64,000 bases of DNA, taken from positions 294,655-358,654 of the forward strand of contig CAJTNO010000001.1 of the NCBI GenBank assembly GCA_910577815.1, read 5' to 3'. Both the position numbers and the translations under genes were made by a program. This document shows positions 16,759-25,356 of the stretch, in pieces. This stretch comes from an uncultured Christensenella sp. GTDB lineage: Bacteria; Bacillota; Clostridia; Christensenellales; CAG-917. Below the pieces are notes generated by a model, which saw only the letters and a list, made by a program, of their open reading frames with translations, did not search any database and was not told where the DNA came from. How positions within the stretch are numbered: the first letter of the stretch is position 1; the number at the start of each line of letters is the position of its first letter.

Positions 16759-19134
16759 TGCTTTATTCTCCTTTTCGGTTTTCTTGTTTTCATTATTGCA
16801 ACCGCTGCCTTCGGCGGGTTGTTGCGCGTCGGGATTGCTCTTGGTTGATTTGTCCGCCTTTTTTGCGCGCTTTATCTTAAAGAAGTTTATCGTCAGCGCG
16901 TTGAGTACTACCGATACGCTGGATACGCTCATTGCAAGCGCGCCTATCATTGGATTTATTTTAAAGCCGCTGATATAGTAGAACGCGCCCGTAGCGATGA
17001 TTACGCAGACAAAGTTGTAAAAGAATGCCCAGAACAGTCCGAGTCGAATAGTGTTGAGTACTCTGCGGCTCAGCGAGATTACGTTTAGAACGTCCATAAG
17101 GTCGTTGCGCAGAAGCACGATGTCGCTGCATTCCATAGCTACGTCGCTTCCTCCGCCGATTGCTATTCCGAGGTCCGCGGCGGTGAGGGCGGGGGCGTCG
17201 TTTACTCCGTCGCCAACCATTGCAACGAGATGCTTGCCGTCCGTCTTCAGCGACTCGATAACACGCTGCTTGTCTGCGGGATATACGTCTGCAATAACTT
17301 CGCTGACTCCTACCTCCTTGGCTATCGCACTCGCCGTAGCCGAGTTGTCGCCCGTGAGCATTACTACCTTTATTCCGCGCGCCGTCAGCTCCTTGACCGC
17401 CTCGACAGAGCCTGTCTTGACTTTGTCCTTTACCGCTATAAGGGCGGCGAGCTTGCCGTTGCATATTACAAGCAGGGGAGTTTTGCCCGCGCTTGAAAGC
17501 TCGTTTACCTTGTCGAAGGCTTGAGAGATGTCCGCGCCCTTGTCCTGAGCAAATTTTAAGTTGCCTATAGAATAAGATATTCCGTCGATTTCGCCCTCTA
17601 TGCCGCGTCCCTCTACCGAGCGATAGCCTTGGACGTCGAGTAGGCGCGCGTTTTTCGACCTTGCGTATTCCACTATGGATTGCGCGAGCGGATGCTCGGA
17701 TTTATGCTCCAAGGAATAGATTGCGTCCGTTATGCCGTCGGCGTAGGATATGAAATCCGTTACGGTGGGCTTTCCCTCCGTTATAGTTCCCGTCTTGTCA
17801 AGCACTACAGTTTTTATAAGGTGCGCTTTTTCGAGAATTTCCGCATTTTTTATAAGCAGTCCGCATTGCGCGCCCTTGCCGGTGCCCGCCATTATCGATA
17901 CGGGTGTTGCAAGCCCTAAAGCGCAGGGGCAGGCTATTACCACTACGGATATGGCAAAATTCAGCGAAAGCTCGAAGGAGGACCCTGCTATCAGATTTGC
18001 CGCAAGCGTGACTATCGCGATTGCGAGAATTATAGGCACGAATATTCCCGATATTTTATCCGCAAGCTTGGATATGGGCGCCTTGGAGTTGCTTGCCTCG
18101 TCTACAAGTCTGATAATCGAGGCGATAGACGTATCGTCGCCCACCTTGCTTGCGCGCATTTTGAAGAAGCCTGCTGTTACGGTTGTCGAGGAAAATACCT
18201 CGTCGCCTTCGGCTTTGAATACGGGCATTGATTCTCCCGTTATATTGGACTGGTTGAGCGACGCGCTGCCTTCGGTTATAACTCCGTCAACGGGAACGCC
18301 CGCGCCGTTGCGCACTATCAGTATATCTCCGACGCGTACCTCCTCGGCGGCAATGTCCGTTTCCTCGCCGCCGCGGATAACCGTTGCGCGCTTGGGAGCC
18401 AAATCCATAAGCTTGGTTACTGCCGCGGTCGTTTTCTTTTTGGAGAGTCCCTCCAGATACTTGCCGAGGCTCACAAGCGTGAGTATCATTCCCGCAGACT
18501 CGAAATACAGACTGTCGTGATAGGTTGATAGCACCGTCTGCCAATGCGCCGCGTTATCGCCCGACGCTATCATTGCCTGCGCGTAGCTAATCATAAACAG
18601 CGCGAATATGCCGTATATCAAGGACGCGGTTGCGCCTACGGCTATCAGTGAATCCATATTCGGCTTCAGCCTGAACAGCTTTTTAAAGCCGCTTGAAAAA
18701 TAGCGGCGATATATAAAGAGTACGGGAAGCACAAGCAGAAACTGTAGGAGCGCAAAGCCCATAGGGTTTGCCATATGGTCGAATACGGCGGGTGCGGGGA
18801 AGCCCCACATCATATTTCCCATCGAGAAATACATAAGGATTAAAAGTAGTCCTATGCAAACGGCAAGCTTTGCAAGCTCGTAGTCCTTTTTGGCGAGAGG
18901 GACGGGCTTGGATTTTTCTGCCGATATGTCGGTTATCAGTTTATAGCCCGCGCCGTCTACTGCGCGCTCGAGCTTTCCGACGGTGCAAACCTGCTCGTCG
19001 TAGACGACCTCCGCATTGTTTTTAAGCAGATTTACGTTGACGGAGCTTACTCCGTCCACCTTTTCGAGCGCCTTCTGCACGTGCGCCTGACACGCGGAGC
19101 AGGTCATACCCTGTACTTCGAATTTTTTCTTCAC
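16540..19134 (-). CDS. copA: Copper-exporting P1B-ATPase with fused C-terminal CopZ-like domain
   Basis: It pumps Cu(I) out of the cytoplasm at the expense of ATP. An N-terminal HMA domain (GMTCSACQAHV) precedes eight predicted membrane helices with the CPC metal site (VVIACPCALGLATP), phosphorylation Asp in DKTGTITEG, and GDGVNDAPAL hinge. After the last helix a charged linker leads into a second HMA domain (GMMCGMCEKHV) at the extreme C-terminus, which is unusual. Translation starts at GTG, sharing one base with the csoR stop, with AGAGG 8 bases upstream. It has 864 residues. An internal ribosome site precedes the last domain. Confidence 0.93.
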   Translation of the reverse strand: MKKKFEVQGMTCSACQAHVQKALEKVDGVSSVNVNLLKNNAEVVYDEQVCTVGKLERAVDGAGYKLITDISAEKSKPVPLAKKDYELAKLAVCIGLLLILMYFSMGNMMWGFPAPAVFDHMANPMGFALLQFLLVLPVLFIYRRYFSSGFKKLFRLKPNMDSLIAVGATASLIYGIFALFMISYAQAMIASGDNAAHWQTVLSTYHDSLYFESAGMILTLVSLGKYLEGLSKKKTTAAVTKLMDLAPKRATVIRGGEETDIAAEEVRVGDILIVRNGAGVPVDGVITEGSASLNQSNITGESMPVFKAEGDEVFSSTTVTAGFFKMRASKVGDDTSIASIIRLVDEASNSKAPISKLADKISGIFVPIILAIAIVTLAANLIAGSSFELSLNFAISVVVIACPCALGLATPVSIMAGTGKGAQCGLLIKNAEILEKAHLIKTVVLDKTGTITEGKPTVTDFISYADGITDAIYSLEHKSEHPLAQSIVEYARSKNARLLDVQGYRSVEGRGIEGEIDGISYSIGNLKFAQDKGADISQAFDKVNELSSAGKTPLLVICNGKLAALIAVKDKVKTGSVEAVKELTARGIKVVMLTGDNSATASAIAKEVGVSEVIADVYPADKQRVIESLKTDGKHLVAMVGDGVNDAPALTAADLGIAIGGGSDVAMECSDIVLLRNDLMDVLNVISLSRRVLNTIRLGLFWAFFYNFVCVIIATGAFYYISGFKINPMIGALAMSVSSVSVVLNALTINFFKIKRAKKADKSTKSNPDAQQPAEGSGCNNENKKTEKENKAMKKYLLKVNGMMCGMCEKHVNAAVRKAAEISDVTSSHESGTTEITCESPIDAEAVKAAIIEAGYEVEEIREL

Positions 19135-19433
19135 TATTGAAACCTCTTGAATAAATCTACGATTTCGTCCACAACCTCTATGTTTCCGGACTGTATGTTT
19201 TCCACAAGACAGGTGTGCATATGCGCGTCGAGTATGAGATTGCTAAGGCTCTTTACCGACTTGTCTACCGCGCTGAGCTGTACAAGAATGTCGTCGCAAT
19301 ACCTGTCCTCTGCAACCATATTCTTGATGCCGTTAAGCTGACCTATAATTTTGTTCAGTCTTATTTCAAGCGCGCGTTTTTCCTCGTCCGAGCGCACCTT
19401 GGTGCGGGTTTTGCAGCAGCATTTTTCGTTCAT
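19134..19433 (-). CDS. csoR: CsoR-family copper-sensing repressor
   Basis: CsoR represses copper efflux genes until Cu(I) binds. This 99-residue all-helical protein has the family layout: RLNKIIGQLNGIKNMVAEDRYCDDIL (first metal Cys) and LDAHMHTCLVENI (HxxxC with His and Cys ligands). The N-terminal KCCCK cluster may add metal affinity. ATG 19433 is chosen because GGAGAG lies 4 bases upstream; longer in-frame starts lie before the promoter. It is co-transcribed with copA. Confidence 0.9.
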   Translation of the reverse strand: MNEKCCCKTRTKVRSDEEKRALEIRLNKIIGQLNGIKNMVAEDRYCDDILVQLSAVDKSVKSLSNLILDAHMHTCLVENIQSGNIEVVDEIVDLFKRFQ

Positions 19434-19512
19434 TTCTCTCTCCATTATGTCCATTTGGAATCTGACAAATACTTTATTATCCAATAGACACCTTTTATTT
19501 TGATATAAAAAC

Positions 19513-19540
19513 AATATACCCCCATCGGGTATATTGTCAA
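19513..19540 (-). promoter_or_regulatory. csoR-copA promoter with CsoR-type operator
   Basis: On the minus strand TTGACA (19535-19540) and TATATT (19513-19518) are 16 bases apart. The inverted repeat AATATACCC (19513-19521) / GGGTATATT (19527-19535) covers the -10 and spacer. TATACCCC...GGGTATA dyads are the known CsoR operator type, so binding would block RNA polymerase. Confidence 0.85.
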
Positions 19541-19582
19541 GAGCTAACTTGAATATTTTTAAAATATCATAAAGCAAAACGT

Positions 19583-19607
19583 AAAACCGCAGACAGTCTG
19601 CGGTTTT
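19583..19607 (-). terminator. Terminator of the DUF421 gene
   Basis: AAAACCGCAGA and TCTGCGGTTTT form a perfect 11-bp stem with a 3-base loop. T-runs occur on both strands. It sits between the DUF421 stop and the csoR promoter. Confidence 0.75.
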
Positions 19608-19641
19608 ATATCTGCATTTTTCATTTTGCGTAAGATACGTA

Positions 19642-20343
19642 TTATCTCGTTTCTTTATAATGCACGGTGAATGTATCCGTTTTTTCGTCGTATACCGCGA
19701 GTATTATGTTTTTTAAATCCTCCTCGTTTTTAAGCTGTAGCTTTTCAAACAGCCATTCCTCGGTTTTTGCCGCTTCGCTTAGTCCCGATTTGGAGATTGC
19801 TCCATCTACTATTATCACGTTGGACAGCGAGGATTGCTCGATAGCCTCGCGGTTGACGTCCTCGATTACCACGGGCTTCTGATTTCCCTTGGGAAGCACG
19901 GACAGCTTTCCGCTCGGCTCGAATATGGCGTACGCTACGTCGTTGATGTCGAAATAGTTCTTTTCGCGCAGCATAGAGAGCAAATCGTTGACGTCGATGT
20001 TGCATTTTACAAGCTGCTTATAGTCTATCTTTCCCTCGTATATGAGCGTGGACGGCTTGCCCTTGAATATGCGCTTGAGCGCGGAATTCTTTCTGCCGAT
20101 AAGCGATACCAACAGCGCAAGCACAAGGAATATGGTCATCGCTATAAGATAGTAATAAAACGGCGTTTCCGAATCTGTGGACATTTCCGCCGCTATAGAG
20201 CCGAGCGAAATGCCTACCGCGTAGTCGATAAATTCAAGCTGGGCTATCTGCTTTTTGCCGAGTATCTTGGATATGATAAACAGATATGCAAAAGATACCA
20301 CGGCGTTGATTAACACCCAAAAGATAGGTTTTATACCAAACAT
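19642..20343 (-). CDS. DUF421 (YetF-type) membrane protein
   Basis: The protein has 233 residues. Three N-terminal hydrophobic helices (about residues 7-27, 38-55, 62-82) are followed by two cytoplasmic YetF-type subdomains (KPSTLIYEGKID..., NDLLSMLREKNYFDINDVAYAIFEPSGKLSVLPK). The family occurs in spore formers, where some members act in spore envelopes; the biochemical role is unsettled. It has its own terminator and is not part of the copper operon. The ATG is preceded by an AGGAG site. Confidence 0.85.
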   Translation of the reverse strand: MFGIKPIFWVLINAVVSFAYLFIISKILGKKQIAQLEFIDYAVGISLGSIAAEMSTDSETPFYYYLIAMTIFLVLALLVSLIGRKNSALKRIFKGKPSTLIYEGKIDYKQLVKCNIDVNDLLSMLREKNYFDINDVAYAIFEPSGKLSVLPKGNQKPVVIEDVNREAIEQSSLSNVIIVDGAISKSGLSEAAKTEEWLFEKLQLKNEEDLKNIILAVYDEKTDTFTVHYKETR

Positions 20344-20499
20344 TATGTTCTCCTGTGCGCAACGCGTCTATTTGTACAATTATTGACGTTGCGGGCGCAG
20401 TTTATACTTTGCGGTCCGATACGCTTGAAACCGCAAGCGGCGCGCTTGCCAAGCCGCGAAAAATTTGTTAATATATACAAAAAGTATAAGGAGCGCAAA

Positions 20500-20931
20500 G
20501 TGGAAAACAGGCGTAAGACCGTGCTTGTCATAGACGGACAGGGCGGCGGAATCGGCAGAAGCTTGATAGCCGCGCTTAAGGAGCGGAATATAGACGCATC
20601 GCTGATATGCGCAGGCACAAACGCGTTTGCGGCAGGTCGGATGCAATCGGCGGGCGCGGACGTTTCCGTGTACGGAGAGGAGAGCGTTATTGCCGCCGCG
20701 ACGCGCGCAGATATTATAAGCGGTCCTATCGGCATAATAATTCCCGGGGCGCTCAAGGGAGAGATTTCGCCTGAAGTAGCGTTTACGGTTGCGAAAAGCG
20801 ACGCGGTTAAAATACTCGTTCCGCTAAACAAGTGCAATATAATAGTTGCCGGTGTGCACGATAATACTCTTGCCCAAAATATAGACGAGACGGTTAGTCG
20901 TATAATACTTGCATCGAATGCTGATAACTAA
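20500..20931 (+). CDS. DUF3842 family protein
   Basis: The 143-residue protein has VLVIDGQGGGIGRSLI at the N-terminus, then ICAGTNAFAAGRMQSAGAD and DIISGPIGIIIPGALKGEI, all typical of DUF3842, a small Rossmann-like family of unknown function in Clostridia. The GTG at 20500 is the likely start, because AAGGAG lies 6 bases upstream. A longer in-frame ATG start at 20383 would overlap the DUF421 promoter region. It precedes the transporter/lar cluster but a separate promoter lies between them. Confidence 0.85.
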   Translation: MENRRKTVLVIDGQGGGIGRSLIAALKERNIDASLICAGTNAFAAGRMQSAGADVSVYGEESVIAAATRADIISGPIGIIIPGALKGEISPEVAFTVAKSDAVKILVPLNKCNIIVAGVHDNTLAQNIDETVSRIILASNADN

Positions 20932-20992
20932 AGTCTATAGCGATTTGCGCGTGACTGCGTATATGTTTGTGATATAAAATCATTTTAGTTTG

Positions 20993-21021
20993 TTGACTAA
21001 TTTATAATTATACTTTATCTT
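20993..21021 (+). promoter_or_regulatory. Promoter of the ABC transporter-lar operon
   Basis: TTGACT (20993-20998) and TATCTT (21016-21021) are 17 bases apart. Transcription from here gives a leader of roughly 120 bases that ends in the terminator at 21104-21141. Confidence 0.55.
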
Positions 21022-21029
21022 ATAAGTAT

Positions 21030-21141
21030 GCCGTGCGGACGTCAAGAAGGCGTTTATGAAAGCGCGGCGCGATTACAAAAATAGAATAATCGAAAAAATC
21101 AAGAGGATTTATCCGCATAGGCGGATAAATCCTGTTTTTTT
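21030..21141 (+). promoter_or_regulatory. Structured leader with intrinsic terminator (candidate attenuator)
   Basis: AGGATTTATCCGC (21104-21116) and GCGGATAAATCCT (21121-21133) form a perfect 13-bp stem followed by GTTTTTTT. The T-tract ends exactly where the AGGAG ribosome site of the next gene begins. Upstream, GCCGTGC/GCGCGGC and CGATTA (21070-21075)/TAATCG (21087-21092) can form further stems. With no promoter between terminator and gene, the operon needs readthrough. I do not recognise the consensus of a known riboswitch class. Confidence 0.6.
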
Positions 21142-21151
21142 AGGAGATTAA

Positions 21152-21994
21152 ATGCTTTTGCAGGTTAAGGACTTGACAGTGACGGCGCAGCTTGCGCGCT
21201 CGAGGCAGACTTTGTTGGAGGGAGTCGGCTTTTGCGTGCGGTCGGGCGAGCCGCTTGCGATAATCGGAGAAAGCGGCAGCGGAAAGACTATGCTTGCGCT
21301 TGCTCTGCTCGGATTGCTTCCCGACAACTGCGAGGCGACGGGAAGCGCGGAGCTTTGTAAAAGCGAAGACGGTTCGGATATTCAAGCCGATGCCGCAAAT
21401 AGCGATTTAACGCGTACTAAGCGAATAGAGCTTATCGGAATGAAGGACGGCAAAAAGAACGCTATGCGCGGACGGGAGATTGTTTACGTTCCGCAAAGCG
21501 GAGGAGAGTTTTTAAATCCCGCGCTTAAGATAAAATCGCAGATGTTCGAGAGCCTGAAGAAATGCGGAATAAAGGGAAAGCCGCGACTTTATTCGGCGGC
21601 CCAGGAAAGACTGGAAAGAGCGGACTTGGACGCCTGCGTGCTCGACAGCTATCCGTCGGAGCTTAGCGGAGGTCAGGCGCAGAGAGTGACTATAGCTTTG
21701 TCCTTAAGTCCTTTTGCGGGTCTTGCGATAGCCGACGAGCCGACCAAGGGAATTGACGCGCAGACGGCAAAGCTGTTTGAGGACGGGTTAAAGGATTTTT
21801 ATCCCAACGCGTGCGTTATAGTGATAACGCACAGCCTCGAGCTTGCCGCAAAATGCAGTAGCGTGCTTGTTTTAAAGGACGGCAGAGTTATGGAATACGG
21901 AAGCGTTAAGAAGGTGTTTAACGCGCCCGAGTCGGAGTATACAGCACGACTTATCGAGGATATGCCGCGCACGGACGGAGAGGAATATGCTTGA
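21152..21994 (+). CDS. ABC transporter ATP-binding protein (DppD/NikD-like)
   Basis: It is the first ATPase of an Opp/Dpp/Nik-type importer; 280 residues. Walker A reads GESGSGKT, the signature is LSGGQAQR, Walker B is GLAIADEPTKGID, and the H-loop is in THSLE. About 40 extra residues follow the A-loop region. The C-terminus lacks the oligopeptide-binding extension of full-length DppD. AGGAG lies 5 bases from the ATG, directly behind the leader terminator. It overlaps the next gene by 8 bases. Linkage to larEBC suggests nickel as cargo; this is inference. Confidence 0.85.
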   Translation: MLLQVKDLTVTAQLARSRQTLLEGVGFCVRSGEPLAIIGESGSGKTMLALALLGLLPDNCEATGSAELCKSEDGSDIQADAANSDLTRTKRIELIGMKDGKKNAMRGREIVYVPQSGGEFLNPALKIKSQMFESLKKCGIKGKPRLYSAAQERLERADLDACVLDSYPSELSGGQAQRVTIALSLSPFAGLAIADEPTKGIDAQTAKLFEDGLKDFYPNACVIVITHSLELAAKCSSVLVLKDGRVMEYGSVKKVFNAPESEYTARLIEDMPRTDGEEYA

Positions 21995-22703
21995 GGCTGT
22001 TGATTTATATAAGACCTTTAAAAACGGAAACAGAGAGGTCTATCCGTTGTCGGGCGCAAGTCTTTGCGTTGAGGAGGGCGACAGGATAGGCATATTCGGA
22101 AAAAGCGGAGAGGGCAAAAGTACTTTTGCGAATATAGCTTGCGGACTGGCAAAGCCCGATAGCGGAAATGTGTATCTTGACGAACGTCCTTTATTTGACG
22201 AAAGCAAATCCTATGATTTCAGGGCGGGCAAGAGAATACAGCTTATTCCGCAACAGCCGTATCTGTCCTTTGACCCTGCGCAGCGTATAGGCTCCGCCGT
22301 AGCGGAGGCTGTACGCGTAAACGGGAGGGGTATCGGTCGCGCGGAGGCGCGCAGCAAGGTTGCGGAGCTGTTTGACAGAGTTCTGTTAAATCCTTCGCTT
22401 ATGGACAGGCTTCCGTCACAGCTGAGCGGAGGTCAGGTGCAGAGAGCCGCTATCGCCCGCGCGCTTGCTATGAATCCCGAGGCGATTATATCCGACGAAG
22501 CGACGTCGATGCTCGACGCGTCCTCGCAGGCGCAGATAATCCGTATATTTTGCGACCTCGCCAATAAAGACGGGATTGCGATAATTCTTATTTCGCACGA
22601 TATGAAGCTTTTAAGGTCCTTTGCGGACAGAATTTACAGGCTGGATAAGGGCGTATTTCAGATAGTTTGCGATAAATCGGCAGAGGGAACGGAAGATGTT
22701 TAA
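21987..22703 (+). CDS. ABC transporter ATP-binding protein (DppF/NikE-like)
   Basis: This 238-residue second ATPase has Walker A GKSGEGKS, signature LSGGQVQRAAIARALAM, Walker B AIISDEATSMLD, and H-loop ISHDMK. In the signal Walker B the usual EPTS is EATS. It overlaps the previous gene by 8 bases and the next by 8, so the whole set is translationally coupled. It presumably pairs with the upstream ATPase on the two permeases. Confidence 0.87.
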   Translation: MLEAVDLYKTFKNGNREVYPLSGASLCVEEGDRIGIFGKSGEGKSTFANIACGLAKPDSGNVYLDERPLFDESKSYDFRAGKRIQLIPQQPYLSFDPAQRIGSAVAEAVRVNGRGIGRAEARSKVAELFDRVLLNPSLMDRLPSQLSGGQVQRAAIARALAMNPEAIISDEATSMLDASSQAQIIRIFCDLANKDGIAIILISHDMKLLRSFADRIYRLDKGVFQIVCDKSAEGTEDV

Positions 22704-24306
22704 AAGGAAATTTATTACGGTTTTATTGATTATATCCGTTGCGGCGCTTATTTTATCGGGAGCGGTATGTCTTGCGGCGTGCAATGCCCAGATTTCGGAC
22801 GGAACTTTGATAGTCGGCACAACGACAGTTGTCGATACTCTCAACAGACTGGACGCGGGAGGCGGCAAGCCGGGATACGCTTATACGATGCTTTCCTCTA
22901 CGCTTGCGCAGGTTCCGCTTGTGTATAGAAGCCGGGGGGAATTCCTTTCGGTGCTGTGCGATATCGATTGCAGCGATGACGGTCTTAGCTGGACGTTTAA
23001 GCTTAAGGACGGTTTTATCTGGCACGACGGAGTAGCCGTTTGCGCGGAGGACTTGAGCTATACGCTAAAAAATTCGCTTTCCGAAAATGATATAAACGAC
23101 ATTTGCGAGAAGGACGGCAGAGTGACGGTAAGGCTGAAGCAGGCAAAGGCGTCCTTTCTAAACGGACTTGTGAGCGTGACTTTACAGCCTAAGCATATCC
23201 TCGAGGGCGTCACAAAGGACACAATAACCGACGGGCAGTCCGTTATAGGCTGCGGACCGTTTTGTTTTGTAAAGCGCGATACGGCGGCGGGGACTATTGA
23301 GTTCAGAAAATTCGAGGATTATCCCTACGCCGAGAGCATAGAGATTGAGCGTGTTATTTTCAAACAGTTCGGCTCGGAGGATTCTATGCGGCTTGCGCTC
23401 AAGGCGGGCGAGCTGGATATGCTTTGGGATTACGGCGGAGGGCTTGACGCCAATGCGTATTCGGAGCTTAACGGAAATTCCAAGCTTAAATTTATATCTT
23501 ATCCGACCGACGCGATACCCAAGGTGCTTTTTTTCAACAACGGAAAGCTTACGGACGTCAAGGTTAAGGAGGCGATAAAACGCGCGATTGATTACGGGAA
23601 GATAGCGCGGATATTCGGCACTCCGCACTCCGCGCTTCCTCGCGAGGGCTTTGTTGCGCCGCACGTATTCGGATATAAGCAGACCGCGGAGCTTAAAAGA
23701 GATTTGACGGAGGCGAAAAGGCTGTTAAGAGAGGCGGGCTATAGCGAGAGAAATAAGTTTGATTTCGAGCTGCTTGTGAGGGCGAGCGGAGATGACTCGC
23801 AATACGCGGACCTTATAAAGACAGACCTCGAGGAAACGGGAATGATAGCCGTAAGGCTCATTGTAAAGGGCGGCGACTGGCAGAGCTATTATCAGAGCGG
23901 AGCGCATACGGCAAGCCTTGCGGGAATAACGGCGGCGGGCTACAGCTTTGAAGCGGGCTACGGCACGCGCTATATGCTCACTACTCAGAATTCCGTTATG
24001 CAGGAGGCGGGATTTATTAAAAATCCCGTGGGACACGGACAAATCGCCATTGACGACGGCTTTGGCAAGCTTACGGAGTTTGGAGAAATAAGGCAAGCAT
24101 TAGCCGACGCGCAGAGAGCGGACGGCACGTTAGAGGCGGCGGTTGAAAGATATCAGGACTATTTTGTAAAATATACTCCCGCAATCGCGTTGATGTACGA
24201 CAGTAAAATACAGGTTATGTCCGATAAACTGACGGGCGCAGGCGTTGACGATACGTTTGGGATATTAAACGTACAATCCTTTGTTTCGCTCAAAAAGAAG
24301 GTTTAA
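22696..24306 (+). CDS. Extracellular solute-binding lipoprotein, family 5 (nickel/peptide type)
   Basis: The 536-residue protein has a lipoprotein signal (hydrophobic helix about residues 6-24, then LAAC). The mature part has the SBP_bac_5 layout: LAQVPLVYRS, DGLSWTFKLKDGFIWHDG, IGCGPFCF, and VKEAIKRAIDYGKIA. It captures substrate for the adjacent permeases. Whether it binds nickel chelate or peptide cannot be told from motifs; the lar genes in the same operon favour nickel. Confidence 0.88.
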   Translation: MFKRKFITVLLIISVAALILSGAVCLAACNAQISDGTLIVGTTTVVDTLNRLDAGGGKPGYAYTMLSSTLAQVPLVYRSRGEFLSVLCDIDCSDDGLSWTFKLKDGFIWHDGVAVCAEDLSYTLKNSLSENDINDICEKDGRVTVRLKQAKASFLNGLVSVTLQPKHILEGVTKDTITDGQSVIGCGPFCFVKRDTAAGTIEFRKFEDYPYAESIEIERVIFKQFGSEDSMRLALKAGELDMLWDYGGGLDANAYSELNGNSKLKFISYPTDAIPKVLFFNNGKLTDVKVKEAIKRAIDYGKIARIFGTPHSALPREGFVAPHVFGYKQTAELKRDLTEAKRLLREAGYSERNKFDFELLVRASGDDSQYADLIKTDLEETGMIAVRLIVKGGDWQSYYQSGAHTASLAGITAAGYSFEAGYGTRYMLTTQNSVMQEAGFIKNPVGHGQIAIDDGFGKLTEFGEIRQALADAQRADGTLEAAVERYQDYFVKYTPAIALMYDSKIQVMSDKLTGAGVDDTFGILNVQSFVSLKKKV

Positions 24307-24375
24307 TATGTCAAATATGTTGTATAAACGCGCTACAATAAAATAAATCGAATAAAACGGCAGGAAGCAAAGGAA

Positions 24376-25356
24376 ATGATAAGAAAAAAGCTGACAGGAA
24401 GCATAGCGTTTTCAATCGTCGCGCTGACGCTTATTTTGCTTGTCAATTTTTTTCTCCCGCGTCTTATGCCGGGCGACCCTCTCGCCTTTTTGATAGGCTC
24501 GGACGAGGGGATTTCCGAGGAGGAATATAACGAGTATTACCACGCTATGGGCTTGGATAAGCCTATCGGCGAGCAGTTTGCGGATTATTTGGATAATCTT
24601 TTTCACGGCAGATTGGGCTATTCCTATCACCACGGGCGCGACGTGGGGGAGGTGCTTAAGGAAAAGCTTCCGCGCACCCTTCTGATTGCCTTTCCCGCCT
24701 GGATTATAAGCGCGCTTATCGCGTTGCTTTTAGGTATCTATGCCGGTTACAGGCGGCGCGGACTGTTTGACAGGCTTACGTCCGGAGCAATGGTTGTTGC
24801 CGATACGGCGCCTACATTTTTGATGGCTATGCTGCTTTTGATAGTTTTTGCGTATGAGTTGAACTGGCTGCCGTTCGGCGCGCTCAACTCCGCGATAGCT
24901 CCCGAAGGCGCGCTTAGCGCGTTTGCGGACAGGCTCAGACATCTGGTGCTTCCCGTGCTTACCATAGTGCTTGCGTCTACGCCTAAAAAATATCTGCTTA
25001 TGCGCTCGGCGGCGGCAAAAGCCGCGGACGAAAAATATATAGTTTACGCGCGCGCCCGCGGACTTTCTACTCCCGCAGTTTTGTTCAGGCACGTGTTTCC
25101 AAACGTCGGACAGCCCTTTATAGCTATGCTCGGCACGGGGTTCGGAAAAATTCTGTCCGGCTCTATAGTCGTTGAAATGATTTTTTCCATTGACGGAATG
25201 GGGACGCTTGTTTCACGAGCAATAACCGATTTGGATTATCCCGTGCTTCAGGCGGCGTTTATGATTATCGCGCTGTCCGTGATTGCGTCAAATCTGATTG
25301 CCGATTTGATATGTCTGCTTATAGGACCGAGACAGGGAGGCGCAGAGAGTTTATGA
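24376..25356 (+). CDS. ABC transporter permease (DppB/NikB-like)
   Basis: The 326-residue protein has six predicted membrane helices. The N-terminus has the family pattern (LVNFFLPRLMPGDPL, YYHAMGLDKPI.EQF.DYL..L..G.LGYS). The EAA loop is AADEKYIVYARARGLS followed by VLFRHVFPN. AAAGGA lies before the ATG. Its stop overlaps the next ATG (ATGA). Confidence 0.92.
   Translation: MIRKKLTGSIAFSIVALTLILLVNFFLPRLMPGDPLAFLIGSDEGISEEEYNEYYHAMGLDKPIGEQFADYLDNLFHGRLGYSYHHGRDVGEVLKEKLPRTLLIAFPAWIISALIALLLGIYAGYRRRGLFDRLTSGAMVVADTAPTFLMAMLLLIVFAYELNWLPFGALNSAIAPEGALSAFADRLRHLVLPVLTIVLASTPKKYLLMRSAAAKAADEKYIVYARARGLSTPAVLFRHVFPNVGQPFIAMLGTGFGKILSGSIVVEMIFSIDGMGTLVSRAITDLDYPVLQAAFMIIALSVIASNLIADLICLLIGPRQGGAESL

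Noticed and set aside
19434..19577. Longer CsoR N-terminus from upstream in-frame ATG codons
   Set aside because: The outermost start lies before the promoter and operator; the ATG at 19433 has the ribosome site.
21030..21141. NiCo riboswitch upstream of the transporter
   Set aside because: I cannot find the four-helix junction consensus; kept only as an unclassified leader.
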